Below, in pieces: positions 24,210 to 36,834 of a DNA stretch of 64,000 nucleotides (positions within the stretch are counted from its first letter, which is position 1; each line of letters starts with the position of its first letter). The notes under the pieces were generated by a model, which saw only the letters and a program-made list of their open reading frames with translations, did not search any database and had not been told where the DNA came from. Source of the DNA: Isoetes taiwanensis (Eukaryota > Streptophyta > Lycopodiopsida > Isoetales > Isoetaceae); the NCBI GenBank assembly GCA_021234155.1, contig JAJEKV010000062.1, positions 498,001-562,000 of the forward strand. Reading direction: 5' to 3'. Both the position numbers and the translations under genes were made by a program.

Positions 24210-26660
24210 TTAAGAAGGAAGACCTGGACAGCCCAAAGGTAAAACAATAAAAATAATATAAGAATCTGCTCCACAGGACCCACAGGTGTGCAAATTATTC
24301 ATCAGATTTGAATGCCAAGGCCAAAATAATGCAGCCCCGGTCCTGTCTTCACGGAATCTTCTCGATGTCTGGTACATATTAAAACCATCATCATCTAAAA
24401 CAAAGTAATAATCGGATATTACCAGCCAAGAAAAACAGAGTAAAATAAAAAAAGATCTGGCTGGCACTTGGACGATAGGAATTCTTTAATCAGGTTTAAG
24501 CTCTTAAATCTGCAAGGAGTTGACGATTTTGATGGCCGTGGAGATGTAAGATCAATTGGGCAGTACTAGAATGATGGGGAAATATTTTTCCTGGTAGAAA
24601 AACCTGGCTATGGCACGGAAAGCAGAGATTTTTGGCCACCGGAGTAAAAGCTCAAATGGGCGGGGCTGAAAAAGCGGTCTGGATATGCGCGAAGCCAATA
24701 GGTAAGCAGTTTGGGGATCCGGGCATGGACGCCGGAGCACAAGGGGCGTGTGGCTTAGGTCATGAATGATGCAACATTTTCCTTTGATCCAACGCAATGA
24801 AGCAAAAACCCAAAACCCAAATCATCAAGCATGATCCTGCCCACGTGCAGTCTTAAACAATACAGATCCAGCCTTATCCTGCCAATTTTTTTTCTGCATC
24901 ATCTGTTTTCTTGCCTCTCAAGAGTAGGCCTGTAGACTACAGCCATTTTCTTAGCCACAGAACTAGCCCCATACCTGTTTCATTCTTTAGCTTCGGCAGC
25001 AAAACAAGACAAATCATGTCAGTAATGTAGAATTTCTTCAGCAAAACTATGTCCCTTTGTTATCATAACAAATTACAGGCCCTTGTTCCAAGCCATTCTC
25101 CTCTTAAAATATGACCTGCAAACAGCTGGTGGATAGAGTTACTTGGAAGCTTGAGCTAGATAAATTTGTTTACTACCATATCTGTATGACACTGCAGTTA
25201 ATGAAGTGGCAATTCATATTCAAAGTTTGTGCCTAGGCAATTAAGAAAGCCTTAGGATAGGACTTCTACACCTTAAGACAAGCTTTTCTTTTTCTTCTTT
25301 TCTGAGCAAGCCTGCAAAAACTACAAGCATTATCCTTTGTCAACAACTGGAGTTAATCCAATTTATTCAGAAAATGAAAGGCTCTTTACTGTCAGTGGCA
25401 CTGTGGATAAACCTCAATAATCAGCCTTCACTCCCATGTCAACCAATAAAATATCTGGATCAAATGTCATGTGAAGATGCAGAAGTGGGGCTTCAGTATT
25501 TTCCCAACAGTAAAACCAGTAAAAACCCCTACCTGCACAGCATTTCTTTTGAAGATGATGTGCCTGATCTCATTGAACCATTTTCAGAATTTATATTTAA
25601 TTCTAAATGCTAACTTCAATCTGTGCCAAATAAAAAGTAGAGTTGGGACCTTTGGAGGGCCTCCTTTGCACTAAATAAAGAAGCAAGACTCAGAGGTACA
25701 CACAAGGAAACAAAGCATTGGGGCATCAAGTAGCAAATAAACAATGAATTGCAGTACTCAATCACAGCAACAGGGACCTGCTTGTACATGAATCATATCA
25801 TATTCCATCATTGCTATGCTCATAAAAACACAGGCAGCATGACAATTTGCTCATGAACAGCAGGATGTCAAATCACAACAGTGATGAATGGAAGGGCATG
25901 CATTACATCCGTCACATATTTCTAAGAGCTAAAAACAAGCAGGGAACCATTTTTTGGCCTTTACTTCCCAACATTATGCTCCATATACCATAATTATGTC
26001 CTGCAAAATCCCAGCATTAACAATTTTCTTCACACTGATTCCAGGATTAAACATGAAACATTCCAAACATAGCAAAGATGATGGTAATATGAGATCCATA
26101 AAACAAAGCGCACTGTAGTTGCAACTAAATTACCTTCAACATCAAATCAACTGAGAGAATATTTGGTCACAGAAAAAGCAATCATCAAAAGCAAGGACAA
26201 GTAGCTAATTGCCTCTGGCACACAAGTTGCCAAATGATCTCATATTTCATTCAATATCAACTCAATGGAGAGAAAATGATCTCAGTTACAATAATTCACT
26301 ACACATCTGTAGAAAGTAATGGAGCAGCAAAGGTGCAGATCATCAGAGGACCAAATGTAACCAAAAGGAAAAGGTGAATCTAGTTATTTACCAGGCAATT
26401 ATCATGATCATCACTCTGCGCTGCTGCAGAACAGGATATACTCATAGAAGGCAAGATGGCCAAAAGATTGAAAAATATTGCAAGTGTCAGTAGAGTAGTA
26501 AGGAAGGTGTAGTTGTCAATCACTTAAGTTTCTGCACATCATGAACAAGAAGCTGTACATGAATGTAAAAGGCGATGGCAGAAAACTCTTCTGCAAATAA
26601 CAAGCCGAAGTGGAGGAATTATAGTGTTCAACAGCACTAGGAAAAATTGAATTAGCACAG
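24210..26660. other. Region 3' of the S40 gene, no separate gene recognised
   Basis: Short open frames at 24210-24467 and 25374-25613 have no family resemblance. The last few hundred bases before 26660 are probably the 3'UTR of the minus-strand S40 gene. Confidence 0.4.
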
Positions 26661-26680
26661 CATCAAACATGGCCAATTTT

Positions 26681-27364
26681 TCAGAGGAAGCCAGTCTGCT
26701 TCCAGACTGCGTTGCGAACCCGGCTTAGATCCCTTCCTTTCAGAGTCCGGCCTGCGCCTTCATACACAGAAAAAGTCATCTGACTTCTAGCACATTCTCT
26801 AGCAACTAGTTCATGAGGAGGCAGTTTTTCCTGATCATCGTCATTTGTATCAAAATCCAAACCATTCCGCTTCATATCCTTCTTATCTGAACCCAAAATC
26901 TTAGACCAATCTGGCACATTCATAGGAGCAGATTGATGCATAATAGGAATTCCTGCATCAAACAGACCTGAAGAAGATGGGGGAATGGTCCTAGAAGCAG
27001 ATATAGACGACAACCCCCTGTCTCCATATGAATCTTTGTCGAGGCCAAGCCATCTTCTACCAGTTGAAAGAAATTTATGATGATCCGTGCCTTCCGTGTA
27101 CTCTTCCATATAACCCTCTTCAGGCAGAGGCCTTAAATCCGAACCCCAAATGTCGTCTTCTTTTAGATCATTCATATCCGAAAAATCATGAGATGTTGGT
27201 GCCGGAGATCCCATTGCAGACAGACCCAAAAGCTTGTCTCTTCTATTTGCAGAGCTAGAAGACGCTAATTTGTGATCCCTCATCACATTTGTTAAGCCGC
27301 TGGAGAAACGCTCTCTGCGAGAAAGGGCTTCTGTGCCCATGCTGCCCATGCGGGTCATCATCAT
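26681..27364 (-). CDS. Senescence regulator S40 family protein (DUF584-like)
   Basis: This is a single-exon coding region of 227 residues. The S40 family signature is clear. A central VPDWSKILG motif (about residue 150) is followed by an acidic stretch (DFDTNDDDQEKL), then PPHELVAREC, and the C-terminal block FSVYEGAGRTLKGRDLSRVR followed by NAVWKQTGFL at the very end. The length fits plant S40 proteins. Family members are nuclear plant proteins linked to leaf senescence and stress responses; their biochemical role is unknown. The start at 27364 is the first of three consecutive ATGs, directly after a splice acceptor (TTCTAG|CG). The reading frame is intact and looks functional. No partner gene adjoins it; the nearest feature upstream is its own promoter. 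Confidence 0.9.
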   Translation of the reverse strand: MMMTRMGSMGTEALSRRERFSSGLTNVMRDHKLASSSSANRRDKLLGLSAMGSPAPTSHDFSDMNDLKEDDIWGSDLRPLPEEGYMEEYTEGTDHHKFLSTGRRWLGLDKDSYGDRGLSSISASRTIPPSSSGLFDAGIPIMHQSAPMNVPDWSKILGSDKKDMKRNGLDFDTNDDDQEKLPPHELVARECARSQMTFSVYEGAGRTLKGRDLSRVRNAVWKQTGFL

Positions 27365-27367
27365 ACG

Positions 27368-27818
27368 CTAGAACAAATTGATGCTCCTGAATTTGTCACA
27401 CAAAATTGGTCTTAGTTTGCTTTTTGGGCAATTAAAGCCTGAAAAGTAGCGGCATTACAGGAAAAGATAGTTGCACCAAAAAGCAGAAATAGGAAAAGCA
27501 GACTTGAGAACCTAATCGATCTGACAATGACCCAAATCCGCCGTTACTCAAGAACTACTTGCAATGGGCAAATTGGAAACAGAAACTCTAGATTGGTTTT
27601 AGACCCACAAAATCTGAACCCAAATTGCAATCAGGAATTTAAAACGGGAGGCGATCAATCAGAATCAAAGTGAAAAGGAAGAAAAAGATGAGCGGGGATA
27701 GAAATCCGGCAAGAAACCGAAGAAACAAAGGCAAATCAAGCAAGGACGAGAAAAAGATTGAAACAAATTGAAGATAAGTTAAGAAAGAATGTATGAAAAG
27801 AAGGCAGCGGGGGATCAC
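27368..27818 (-). other. Probable 5'UTR intron of the S40 gene
   Basis: On the minus strand a donor CAG|GTGATC at 27819/27818 and an acceptor TTGTTCTAG at 27368 frame a non-coding segment just before the ATG. This leaves a short 5'UTR exon of about 50 nt upstream and three nucleotides between the splice and the ATG. It is inferred from splice consensus only. Confidence 0.5.
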
Positions 27819-27898
27819 CTGAAGTGGCGACCTTCTATTTTTTAACCTTGTTCCGGCGGTGCCTGAGTGTGGTGCGTGCTCTTCTCGAGGCTCCGAGC

Positions 27899-27911
27899 AG
27901 TATATATATAG
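27899..27911 (-). promoter_or_regulatory. TATA box of the S40 gene
   Basis: The minus-strand sequence CTATATATATAC lies about 80 nt upstream of the proposed 5'UTR splice donor. That places transcription start near 27870-27880 and gives a short untranslated first exon. Confidence 0.5.
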
Positions 27912-28229
27912 GGAGATTTGGCCATGTGGGGTGTAGCGCGAAACCCTGGTGCGTTTTAGCCGCAGATTTGGATTGGACCTTATTTTTCTATAAAGGGAAA
28001 AACAAAAAATGGATTAAAAAAATAGGGATAAAATTGTGTATTTATCTGCTTTTGGATTGGAATGACTGGCATATACGCCAAACCATTGACACTTGGATGT
28101 ATATTTGCATTTACGTTGTTAGTTGAAGTTGATTTTCATTCCGTGCCTTGTGTGACACCCTCTTCCAGTTCTTCCTCTCTGGCCCTCTTTCCTTCCATCT
28201 GTGTATTCGTCTGAATGTCGCGTGCATCA

Positions 28230-28600
28230 TCTTCTTCGTCTCCAGTGAGTGTGCATACTCTGTACGTGCGTGCGTGAGTGCATGCGTGTGTCTGTTGCTT
28301 GTTATCTAACTTATCTTCTTCATCCCCCTTCTCCAGTCCATGCGTATACTGTGTATGTGTGTGCATATATGTATGTGTTGCATCTTGTCTCACTCATTCC
28401 TTGTATACACTATGTATATACGTGAGTATACGTATGTGTTGCTTGCTTGGTGTCTCACTTATCTTCTTCAATCTCCAGTCATTGCGTATACTATGTATGT
28501 GTGTGCGTATGTGTATGTGTTGCTTCTTGTCTCACTCATTCCTCTTGCCACCTGCCTTTTAGCCTATGTCTCGTACCTGACTTGCAGCCAAAGATACTGC
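28230..28600. repeat. Imperfect GT-rich tandem repeat
   Basis: Units of about 90-130 bp share cttatcttcttca, ctccagtc, gcgtatact, tgtatgtgtgtgc, atgtgttgc and ttgtctcactcattcc and recur at least twice. It lies upstream of the S40 promoter. Long frames on both strands here are repeat artefacts. Confidence 0.6.
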
Positions 28601-28662
28601 CAATGTATGTCTGTATGGTATATTCCTCGCCCGACATCTCTGTTGACATGCCATCTCCTGTT

Positions 28663-28760
28663 CACTCTTACCTTTCCTTCCATCTCCACTTTCCCTCTCT
28701 CTAGTTTATGTCACTCTTACCTTTCCTTCCATCTCCACTTTCCCTCTCTCTAGTTTATGT
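28663..28760. repeat. 49-bp perfect direct tandem repeat (two copies)
   Basis: The unit begins cactcttacctttccttcc and ends tagtttatgt. Copies are 28663-28711 and 28712-28760 with no visible difference, implying recent slippage or duplication. Confidence 0.85.
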
Positions 28761-28769
28761 CCTTCGACG

Positions 28770-30420
28770 TCTATTCTTTTTTCTGTTCTATAATGCTTCA
28801 ACCCATGCGGGCGTTTGGTAGTGTAGCATGTTCTATCAACACCAGAGGTTGTTTAAATGTTCCAAAGTTGCAAACATTACGTACACTGACATTGTGTCTC
28901 CCATAAAGGTGTAGAAAGTTTGTTGTAAAAGACTATAATCTCGTATGGTTTTTTCCATTAGCTAGGGGAGTGAACCAATGGTGGACCAGGTAAGATTAAG
29001 AGGCAAAGAAATAATGCAAATAAAATAAAATTTCCATTTAAATGGCATAGCTAAATAATTCTAGTGTCATAAATTTTTTTAGTAAAAAATCAAATTGACC
29101 ATGATATAGCCCCATGAAATGGATTTATCTAAAAAAAAAAGAGGAAAGAATCATGAAAGCCCCTATTGTAGATCAAGATTGGATAGTTGTTTTTGAACCC
29201 TATTTTCACTTGTATTTATTCTTTAGTGCTTCAACAACAATTTTCGTCCTTAAAAACAAAAACCTAAACCTTGAAGCTCCGTCATCATTCAAGATGGCCC
29301 AGTGGTAACAACAGTCTGAAACTTAAGACTTTGGATTTTTATTGAATATGCAATTAACACATGCACTAACCAATAATATGCACAAGAGATCACTCACCAT
29401 AATCGATGTTTAACTATTTTCATTCCATGCTTTATTGATGGTAGTTACTTTATTTTTTCTTCCAAGTTGAAGAATGCACTTTTTTCCAACCATTTAACAC
29501 TATGTAGATCACTCTAACTATTGAAGGACACCCATTTCAGTAGTTTAGCTTGTAGTTCATAAGTTACTAGCTACCTAGGGGATGCACCTTATGTATTGGC
29601 ATAAACCACCACCCGCCTGCAAAGGGTGGTCAAACCACTCACCATGATGATACGTATGAAAAAGCTTTAAATACATGAATCCTCCTCCGTGTCATTGTCA
29701 CTAAAATGTCATATCTAGATCATATACACGTCTTCTAATATCTAAAACACTCAAATGGCATATCTAGAGCACATACAAGTCTTCTAGTATCTGCCAGGAC
29801 GTCAATTCATGCCCCATAATATTATATGCTCCACAGCCTCTTCACTTGCTCAAATATGCCCATAAGGACAAAAAAAAGGGCCTTAGCTTTCTAGCCGAGA
29901 AATCTTTGCTAATTTCAGTTTCTTAATACTTATGTTGCATCTCGGTGTTTGGTCTAGTGGTAACAACTCGTCATAGAACAAATATGTCTTGACTTCAAGG
30001 CCACTCAAAGTCGCATTCAACGTTAAGGTGCTTAGGGCTAGGATCCAATATAATATTGGTTGTGATGTATGTTATGCATCATATGTCCAATTGGATGTTG
30101 TCAATGTGGCATGACTAAAGATGTTGGTCTAGTGTGTGCATCATATGTCCAATCCGATGAGGCCAATGTGGCATTACAAAAAAATTGCTTCCTTTTTTTT
30201 TACTCTCCATTAGTCCAATACTTAATTAAACATCAATCTTGTCTCCTTCGATCAAATTTTATGTACGCATGGCTTGCATGCATGCAACATGATGCTTGAT
30301 CATGCACCAATCAACAGTAATTACCAACCACTTATGGCGTATTGTGTAACTAGCAACTCCTACTCAAGAACATGATTGCAACAATTTGCTAGATTGTTTA
30401 ACATATTCTACCAATTGGCA
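28770..30420. other. AT-rich stretch, no gene recognised
   Basis: Two short segments resemble tRNA A-boxes of retroposons (gatggcccagtggtaacaac near 29292, tttggtctagtggtaacaac near 29947), but no proper B-box follows either. No other signal is seen. Confidence 0.35.
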
Positions 30421-30974
30421 ACTTGATCTTCAATCTATAGTGACTTGCATTGGGATGGGAAATTGAAAGGAATAGACATATTAAAGTCAGGCATACAGCC
30501 AAATGAGAATCTTGGAATGGTACAATTTGAAACTTGGGTTGTATGATAAGGATAGTAGAAATTACATCGTGGACCAATTATTATAGGCCAAGGTTTCACT
30601 CCATATAGAAATACATATTCGTTGCACTTCAAAAACTGACAACGCGAAAGTAATCACTCTAATAAACTACAAGTCTTTGGTACCCCTTCAGTCCATCCAT
30701 AAATTTTGATTTTCTACTTCAAGGAAAATAAATTAGAAGAAATTCATGGATACAAACACAAGAAATAAATGGATTTGTTAAATGGGTACATCTTTTTTTC
30801 CTTAGTCAATTATGGGTCAAGGGTTCTAGAGAAATACATGTTTGTTGCACTTTCAAAAAAGATGGCGATGGAAAGCAATAATTCTGATAAACTCAATCTT
30901 AGAGTGGGTCTTTAGTACCCCTTCAATCCATCCCTATAATTTGATATTCTACTCCAAGAAAAATAGTTAGAAGA

Positions 30975-32968
30975 TGACAAACACGAAAGAACTTTTGGAC
31001 ATATTCTCTATTGCTTCAGGCTGTCTAATGAACTGGACAAAGTGCTCTACATTGTGGCCTTCATCCGAGCCAACGCCTGCCATTTTGTCTAACTTCCTGT
31101 AGCAAATGCAGCCACAGGATAGAGTAGATGCTCCAGGCTTTTGAGTATCCCGTTTGGCATCGATATTTCTGCCACAGGTATTTTGGAGGGTATTTTGGTG
31201 GGTCTGCGTCGACATCTCAATTGGTGGAAAGGTGGCAAACTCTCAATGGCCGGCAGAATTACAGTCGCAAAGTCTGTATTATGCTTGACGCATATTTATA
31301 TGGTGTCTGTCATCCTGGCCCCAGAGAGCAAGATGCAGGAAATCTCATCAATTGTCGTAACTTCGTCTGGGGAGGTAATGAGGAAGGGGCGGTGGTTAAG
31401 ATCACATGGTGGAAGTGTGTGCACCCCAAATCCACGGGAAGACTGGACCTTTCTCTCCATAGACGAGAGTCAATTAACACTAGGAAAAACTAGGACATGT
31501 AGATAGAAGGGAGCCGTATGATGCGAGAGTATCACGTGCGGTTCCGTGAGAAGGAAATGATCCCTACTCTTGAGGTTCAATACATATAAAACAACAATGT
31601 TACTCGCAGTAGGTTTTATCTCCTTGTTTACCATAGGAAGCCCTATTGGAATAGCCTTGGTCAATTCTGGGCTGGACATCGCTCTATAGTATTGGTATCA
31701 AAGTTCATTTTTGACATCCTTAGGAATCAAGTTGACTCTCCCAGTGTGGCTTTACTTTATCAGTCTCTATCCCACTCCATGGTTTTTCATAAGCCGGTTG
31801 TTCCAGTGCGCCTTCCGTGGGTGTTATTCTCAAATATTAAGCCTTTTGTCAATTCTCTTTTTTTGAAGGGCCTTCTACGAGCCTGGGAGCAGGTTCGCTC
31901 ACTGTTTGAGATCGATGCCCTTTGTTGCATCCAATTGATATCATCGCCATGGTGGATCCCGCTCGCCCCTAGTGCATTACCCTCTCTATTGGCATCATAT
32001 ATTGATCCTCGAGTTCAACGCAGGTGGGCACGACATGGGGTCTGCTCGGTGGAGGATTGGTACTTTGATGGCCAGTTGACGCCATGGCAGTTATTTCGTG
32101 ACAAGTTCCGACTTAAGGAACGAGACAACACCATTTGGAATAGAGTTGCAAATAAACTTCCATTATACCCCCACAAGGGATAGGATGGGTGTGGCAATGC
32201 GATTCGAGGGTCGATCCCTCAAACTTTGTCAGGTCTTGCTATGAGCTTCTAGCAATGCAGGATGAGTTGTCCTTTGGACGGATGGGTTCAATGGGTTCCA
32301 GAGGATGATTGGGACAAGATTTAGAGATGGATGTAATATTTAATTTCACCCCATAAGACTCGCACATTACTATGGAAGATAGTGCGCCGCTCTTTAAGGG
32401 TGAGCACGTGGGTACACAGAATAACACCATTTATCAGTGAATTATGCCCTATGTGTGGCATCCGAGCTAAGACCCTGGAACACTGCATGTTCTTGTGCAC
32501 AAAGCTGCAGCATATATGGCATTGGGTCCAATGCTTATTTCACACCTCTCTCCGTAGTCAAGAGGTTTTTATGGGGATATATCCTACTATATGGCCCCAA
32601 GTTAAGAAATTAGCTTTCTATCTGTGTAAAGCATGGTTATTATGGCTCATATGGAAGAGGCGGTGCATGAAGGTTTTCAGGAACGAAGAGTTGCATCCTA
32701 GTGCACTCATCCCTCGATTGAGGTACAAGTTGTACCTCTCCTATCAGGCCTCCACTCGGAAAGAACAGTTTAAGGCTGCTATTTGGGAAAGGACGCTTCT
32801 CATTGTGGACAATAACAGTGCTTTCATTCCGTGAGAATTGATGTAGGCTTTTTTTTGCAGGGTGCAGGCTGCCGCCCGAGCATGATTGCTTGGGCAAGTG
32901 TCCCCCTATATCACTCTTCATGTACTTTGATTCTTATTAATTACTTAATTTTATCCCTCAAAAGAAAA
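30975..32968 (+). mobile_element. 5'-truncated LINE with target-site duplications
   Basis: Broken plus-strand frames read FSIASGCLMNWTKCS (RT palm/thumb), PFGIDISATGILEGILVGLR, LSMAGRITVAKSVL, then ALYQSLSHSM-type linker sequence (31692-32183). The C-terminal zinc-binding domain follows, with CPMCGIRAKTLEHCMFLC (about 32450-32500) and LAFYLCKAWLLWLIWKRR. This is the zf-RVT region of plant LINEs. A near-perfect 16-bp duplication, AAAAATAG[T/C]TAGAAGA, flanks it at 30959-30974 and 32969-32984, and the element ends in an A-rich tail. This fixes insertion limits and orientation. The 5' half (endonuclease and most RT) is missing, as is common after incomplete reverse transcription. Confidence 0.8.
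31511..31570 (+). ncRNA. Group II intron domain V with a domain VI-like hairpin (relic)
   Basis: Positions 31511-31544 form an exact 34-nt domain V. A 9-bp basal helix starts GAGCCGTAT, with the catalytic AGC at positions 2-4. It is followed by the 5-bp distal helix GATGC/GTATC capped by the GNRA loop GAGA, a two-base AC bulge, and the return strand GTGCGGTTC. Three bases later, 31548-31569 fold as GAG-A-AGG / CCT-A-CTC. The unpaired A at 31566 sits where the branch-point adenosine of domain VI belongs. Such sequences live in organelle group II introns. Here the relic sits between two parts of a nuclear LINE, so it is most simply a small organelle-derived fragment. No other intron domains are seen. 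Confidence 0.75.
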
Positions 32969-34759
32969 AAAAATAGCTAGAAGAAAATTGATAGATAAAG
33001 CAAACATGACAAATAAATCGATTGTTAAGCGGGTACATTGTGCTTCTAATTTGGCTTAGACTTGGCCCAGGTTGCAGTAGAGGACAAAGGTGTCAACATG
33101 TCATAGCACCTCTAGTGAGAACCAACACATCATAAGGGCATGTCCCAACTTTTCCAGCACACCAAAAGGGCGCATCCTTCATGGAAATCGTTATTCAATA
33201 AGCCCCAACCTTTCCAAGGCTTTATCCTATACCCCACATACCATATCAATCCCCCTCTCGGCCCCCGGTATGCTTGCCTTCAAGCATGTAGAACATAGCA
33301 ATGTTGCCATGAGGAATGAACTTTGGGTGTGATACCAATTGTTATACACTACCTCTAGTGATAACCAACACACCGAAAGGGCAGATCATTATGGAAATTG
33401 TTAATGTTCCCGAACTTTTCTAAGGCTTTATCCCATATGCCACGGACCATATCAATCATTAGCATGGATAAATAGGTAGAATCTTGATGATTACTTGAAC
33501 AAAGGATATCATATTAAAGTGATCATGGTTAGGTAATCACTTGTTCAAACTCCCATATTTAATATCATGTCCTCCACAACCTCTTCTCTTGCTCAAAACG
33601 TGCCCACAAGGAGAGAGAAAAGGGTCTTAGGTTTTTAGTCCACTTCTTTTTTAATAATCATATATGTTGCAAAGCTTGCCTTATAACTCTCCATTAGTCC
33701 AACACTTAATTTATTTTTTAAAGGCTTGTTCCTCCAAAACATCAATTTTGTCTCCTTAGATAAATTTTGCACCAACATGTCCTACATGCATGCAAGATGA
33801 TGCTTCACCATGCACCAATCAACAATGACTACCGACTAGTTTTGGCATATTGTCTAACTAGCAACCGCTATGCAAGAACATGATTGCAACAATTTGTGAG
33901 AATTCAATTGGCAACTTGATCTTGGACATACAGTGACTTGCATTGGGACGGGGAAATTGGAAGGAAGACATAATGAAGTCAAGTATACAACCAAATGAGA
34001 ATCTTGGGATGATACAACTTGAAACTTGGGTTGTATGATAAAGACAACAGAAATAACATAGTGGACCAATTACGGGTCATGAGCTCATTTCATATCATAT
34101 ACAAATACATGTTCGTTGCACCTTCGAAAAAAAAAGAGGCAAAAGCAATCACTCTAATAAATTCAATCTTAGACGGGGTCTTTGGTACCCCTTCAATCTA
34201 CATATAATTTGATATTTTACATCAATGGAAATAAGTTAAAACAAAATTGGTAGATAAACAAGCTAGTGAATTGGTACACGTTTCTTATTTTCCTTAGACT
34301 TGGCCAATTATAAGTCAAGGGTTCATTCATTTCATTTAGAAATACATGTCCGTTGCACTTTCAAAAAAGTATAAAAGCAATAACTCTAGAAAACTCAATC
34401 TTAGAATGACAATGTCAACAATAACTGTAAAAAACTCGATCTTAGAGCAGGTTTTTGGTACCTCTTCAATACCATCCAAAAATTTGACTTTTTATTTTAA
34501 GGAAAAGTAAATTAGAAGAAGATTAATAGATACAAACAAACAAATAAATGCAGTGTTAATGCTATTTTCCTTAGACTTTGTCAAATATCGGTCAAGGTCA
34601 CTCCCACATGGAAATACATGTTTGTTGCACCTTCAAAGATGGCAATGTGAACGCAATAGCTCTAATAAACTCAGCCTTAGAGCGGGTCTTTGGCATTCAA
34701 TCCATCCATGTACTTTGATATTCTACTTAAGTTAGAAGAAAATCGTTAGATAAAGCAAG

Positions 34760-36830
34760 CATGACAAATAAATGGATTGTTAAATGGGTACATTATGCTT
34801 CTCATTTTCCTGATACTTGGTCCTCCCTAGAAAAAGAAACTAGGCTGCGGTAGACGACAAATGTGTCGACATTGCCATGGTAGAAGTATCATTAGCATGG
34901 ATCCATAGGTGGAATCTTGATGATTACTTGACCAAAGGATATCATGTTAAAGTGATTATTGTTAGGTAAGATGAGAACGAACATGTGATAATGTACAATG
35001 TAAAATGGGGTTTCCACCTACAAGAGTAGGAGGACACAATAAAATATCATACATAAATTCCAAACAGTTGAGACGAATATACCAGTAGTTTAACGGGACG
35101 CTCGATTTCAACGGAGAAATAGAGTGAGTCATGCCAGAAAGGGGGGACCTGTGGACCTAGGCATCAACAAAGGGGTAGAATGTACATGTGAAATTGGAAG
35201 TTTGTGGCGACAATGGGGGCTAAACCATAAGGACATTGATATAATAGAAGAAATGACAAAAGATATGTGGACAAACTCATGTGCTAAGAATATGCCGAGT
35301 TGGCCGCAGATGGCGACTCGTGACGTGGCAAGACCCATCATGACATGGACATCAGATGCATATTATGGCGACGTCGAAATGTGCATCTCCTGATAGGTAG
35401 GCAGGGTGGGGTGGCAAGGGTCACGGTGGCAAGGGTCATTTCCACTCAGATGATGCACATGTACTTGCCTTCTCACACTTTCTCCATGGACCATACTTAC
35501 GCCAATATTCTTATTTTACTGCCTTTACCTCAACATTTACTCTTCCTATATATTTAGAACCACGTATACACCTCTTACCTTAACTCTTATTTTCAAGTTT
35601 GTATCGTATGTTCTACCCGTTGGGTATATCCTTCTTCCCCCTTTTTTTTGTCACCGTCACCTTTATTTTTTGCAACTTTGCTGGCAAGTGCTCATTTTCT
35701 TGCCCTACCTTTCGCTTGCTTGCTTGCGCGTTTCTTCCTTCCTGTGTCTTTGCATTCTTTACAAGACTTTTGTGAATATTCCTATTGATGTGGATCTCCA
35801 CACCTTCAGTCATCCCCCCGCCGCGTACAAGCAACATCGACATGCTCATGATTGTTGACATGATAGGATCACAGGTTGCCAAAACGTGGAAAGTAAAAAA
35901 TACATGAATAAGATAGTCAAGTTGCTTCATCAGATAACCTGCTTTACAACATAAGCATTTGATTATTTTTGTTGAATTCTCACCGCATAGGACATTGGAA
36001 ATATTTTACTATTCTATAAAAGAGTGAAGTGTAGCTATATATGTCATTTAAACTACATTGAAGGCTATTGTAAAGATAACAACTAAAGAAATAAACGGGT
36101 GAGTCACACTATGTAGGAGAAAAATAAGACTGATATTATGCTCGTAGCTTTGTCCATATCTGCAAGCAAAGCAAAGCAATTGTTAGCCTAATACTTGTCA
36201 ATACATGCTACTCAGGTCAAAGACGGAATAACATTTATTGCTGCAAAACGACAATAAACATATTCAACTATAAATATTGCAAGATGATACAAAACAAGGT
36301 TACAATGTCAGATATCCCGACGTCATCACTGCTAAGATAGATATATAACCCGTCTTGTTAATTATTAACCTTGAATTGGAGACCAATTGATGTCTCAAAG
36401 TCGTGGTCAAGATTTACATAGAGGCTAGTAAGGCCGCCACTAAACACCTTTGAAATAGCATATTCAATTCAATAAAAAATAGTTTCTAATTTTTCATAAT
36501 TTTATTCAAATCGTAAATGTATTCTCCCCCTAGGTCGGAATCACGCTAAAGCCGATCTAAATTAGTTATAGAGCATGAAATAGTTTTGAGTGTGGTCCTC
36601 TTAGTATAAAATAGTTTCGAGGATGATCCTTTTTGCATAACCAAATCAGTATATCCCTCGAACCTCCAAGTTATTACGTTTGCAAATGCTTTTTACCAAA
36701 TTTTGGTTGGAAAAAAAGGTTCTAATAAAAAATAAGATTATTATGAGAGGTTCTTTTTTACCAAACCATTTTATGTAATATTTATGTCACAAAAAATAGA
36801 AAAAAAAAGAAGCACTAGAGAGAGAATGTC
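34760..36830. other. No recognisable gene
   Basis: Open frames at 35124-35393 (plus) and 35613-35930 (minus, lysine-rich C-terminus) lack family resemblance. The sequence is otherwise AT-rich. Confidence 0.35.
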
Positions 36831-36834
36831 AATT

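Larger units (their letters stand above)
30430..34750. repeat. Interspersed direct repeats around a LINE insertion
   Basis: A block containing agtgacttgcattggga, gaatcttgg, gaaacttgggttgtatgata, atacatgttcgttgcac, and ggtctttggtaccccttcaat occurs at about 30440-30720 and again at 33920-34220. Shorter copies lie near 30830-30950, 34310-34400, 34430-34510 and 34600-34730. The block has no coding capacity. The plus-strand LINE at 30975-32968 interrupts one copy. Confidence 0.6.

Noticed and set aside
28136-28753. Overlapping frames of 85-137 codons on both strands
   Set aside because: They lie in GT-rich tandem repeats; Cys/Val/His-rich composition follows from the repeat and there are no domains.
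29290-30010. Two A-box-like segments (cagtggtaacaac, tagtggtaacaac)
   Set aside because: No B-box follows at 35-60 nt, so there is not enough for a tRNA or SINE call.
35613-35930. 105-codon lysine-rich minus frame
   Set aside because: No recognisable domain and low-complexity C-terminus; probably chance in an AT-rich region.
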